Shown: positions 21,572-22,193 of the stretch, one piece after another
Position numbering within the stretch: position 1 is the first letter of the stretch
Layout of the letters: the number at the start of each line of letters is the position of its first letter
Virus record (IMG/VR): IMGVR_UViG_3300034066_001227
Location: 1 to 22,193 of that record
Length of the DNA stretch: 22,193 nt
Source of the DNA: a virus
Strand: one strand, 5' to 3'
The notes under the pieces: model-generated
The model's database searches: none
Seen by the model: only the letters and a program-made list of their open reading frames with translations
What the model was told of the DNA's origin: nothing
Translations under genes and position numbers: made by a program

Positions 21572-22193
21572 ATGAAAAATTATAGTAATACAATAAATGT
21601 TCTCGACGCATCCAAAGAAAGAATCTCTTGGACATTTGATAATTTTGAAAAGATTTATTTATCGTTTTCTGCGGGTAAGGATTCAACGGTAATGCTTCAT
21701 TTGGTTATGGATGAGGCAATCAAAAGAAACCGTAAGATTGGGGTATTACTCGTTGATTTGGAGGGACAATATAATCTGACCATCAAACATGCTGAATCAT
21801 GTTTTGAAATGTATAAGGAATACATGGATTTGTATTGGGTATGTCTTCCAATTCATTTGAGAAATGCTGTGAGTGTTTACGAAACATTTTGGGTTTGTTG
21901 GGATGATGAAAGACAACAGGATTGGATTAGACCGTTACCAAAACAAGGTATTCATGACGAATCTTATTTTCCATTTTTTAAGAAGGGAATGGAGTTTGAA
22001 GAGTTCGTACCAAAGTTTGGTGAGTGGTATGCTGAAGGTAAAGAGTGTGCATGTTTTGTCGGTATTCGTTCTGATGAAAGTTTGAATCGTTATAGAACAT
22101 TGGCATCAAAATCAAAGGTTAAGAAACAAGATAAGATATACACCACATCAGTAAGTGAAAATGTATTCAATGTGTATCCAATTTATGATTGGA
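21572..22193 (+). CDS. PAPS-reductase-family (PP-loop) protein, 3'-truncated by the window
   Basis: Open from the ATG at 21572 to the end of the window, 207 codons without stop. The N-terminal half carries KIYLSFSAGKDSTVMLHLVM, a PP-loop that binds the ATP/adenylate group in the phosphoadenosine phosphosulfate reductase/N-type ATP pyrophosphatase superfamily; the usual motif is SGGKDS, here SAGKDS. Later CACFVGIRSDESLNRYRTLA matches the G-I-R-x-D-E-S-x-x-R-Y motif of the YbdN/IbrA-like (DUF3440) subgroup, common in phages. Another candidate is a DndC-like enzyme of DNA phosphorothioation, less likely without other dnd genes in view. The substrate is unknown. It is probably expressed with the 50-residue gene from the 21349 promoter. 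Confidence 0.75.
   Translation, partial: MKNYSNTINVLDASKERISWTFDNFEKIYLSFSAGKDSTVMLHLVMDEAIKRNRKIGVLLVDLEGQYNLTIKHAESCFEMYKEYMDLYWVCLPIHLRNAVSVYETFWVCWDDERQQDWIRPLPKQGIHDESYFPFFKKGMEFEEFVPKFGEWYAEGKECACFVGIRSDESLNRYRTLASKSKVKKQDKIYTTSVSENVFNVYPIYDW

Noticed and set aside
21432-21686. 84-codon minus-strand ORF at the module boundary
   Set aside because: It runs antisense across the 50-residue gene and the start of the PAPS-reductase-like gene, and has a Phe/Tyr/Lys composition typical of chance AT-rich reading.
21873-22085. 70-codon plus-strand ORF near the right end
   Set aside because: It is an alternative frame inside the PAPS-reductase-like gene, whose own frame has clear family motifs. 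Similar nested shadows occur at 2319-2546, 9602-9808, 12090-12284, 16771-16992 and 19832-20056.

Overview
The window is a stretch of a tailed double-stranded DNA phage (Caudoviricetes). It carries most of the late, virion-structure module and the first genes of a second module. All genes are on the + strand, packed with overlaps or very short gaps, and AT-rich. The host is probably a member of the Bacteroidota. No start codon has a clear Shine-Dalgarno sequence; leaders are A/T-rich instead. Several proteins also resemble families that I know mainly from phages of Bacteroidota (the tail-tube-like protein at 15006, the N-terminal domain of the protein at 15588, the large tail proteins at 1928 and 3573). 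No sheath gene is visible, so a siphovirus is the simplest guess, but the window does not prove it.

Layout. 1-8942: distal tail and adhesin genes. These are a Thr/Pro-stalk plus LamG-like protein that runs into the left edge, a tail-completion-like protein, two large tail/baseplate-like proteins, a second stalk plus LamG protein and a 98-residue protein. 8952-11424: a 55-residue ORF overlapping the tape measure gene. 11462-14922: head module, comprising an XkdF-type maturation protease that carries inserted domains, a scaffold-like protein and the major capsid protein. 15006-18206: a tail-tube-like protein, then an 872-residue virion protein with two stalk plus LamG modules. 18240-21173: portal, connector-like protein, a small membrane/coiled-coil protein and a Cys-rich protein. 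21174-21401: the only sizeable non-coding gap (228 bp), with a long hairpin, an intrinsic terminator and a promoter. 21402-22193: a 50-residue acidic protein and a PAPS-reductase-family (PP-loop) gene that runs off the right edge.

The most striking theme is modular display. The same building block, a Thr/Pro-rich stalk followed by a roughly 220-260 residue LamG/concanavalin-like domain, is attached to the C-terminus of three unrelated virion proteins, four copies in all. A shorter Thr/Pro linker joins small Cys-containing domains in a fourth protein. This suggests a virion carrying several stalked carbohydrate- or surface-binding domains. A second theme is punctuation. An exact TATTTATA box lies 3-5 nt before four start codons, with a near-match before a fifth, all at gaps longer than about 15 nt. 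Tightly packed genes use TAATATG-type stop-start junctions instead. Two GC-rich hairpins flank the tail-tube gene. All 18 genes whose stop lies in the window end in TAA.

The gene order (distal tail, tape measure, protease-scaffold-capsid, tube, portal, connector) is permuted relative to the usual terminase-portal-protease-capsid-tail order. No terminase, lysin or integrase is recognisable here. Functional calls rest on reading motifs by eye, not on database searches.
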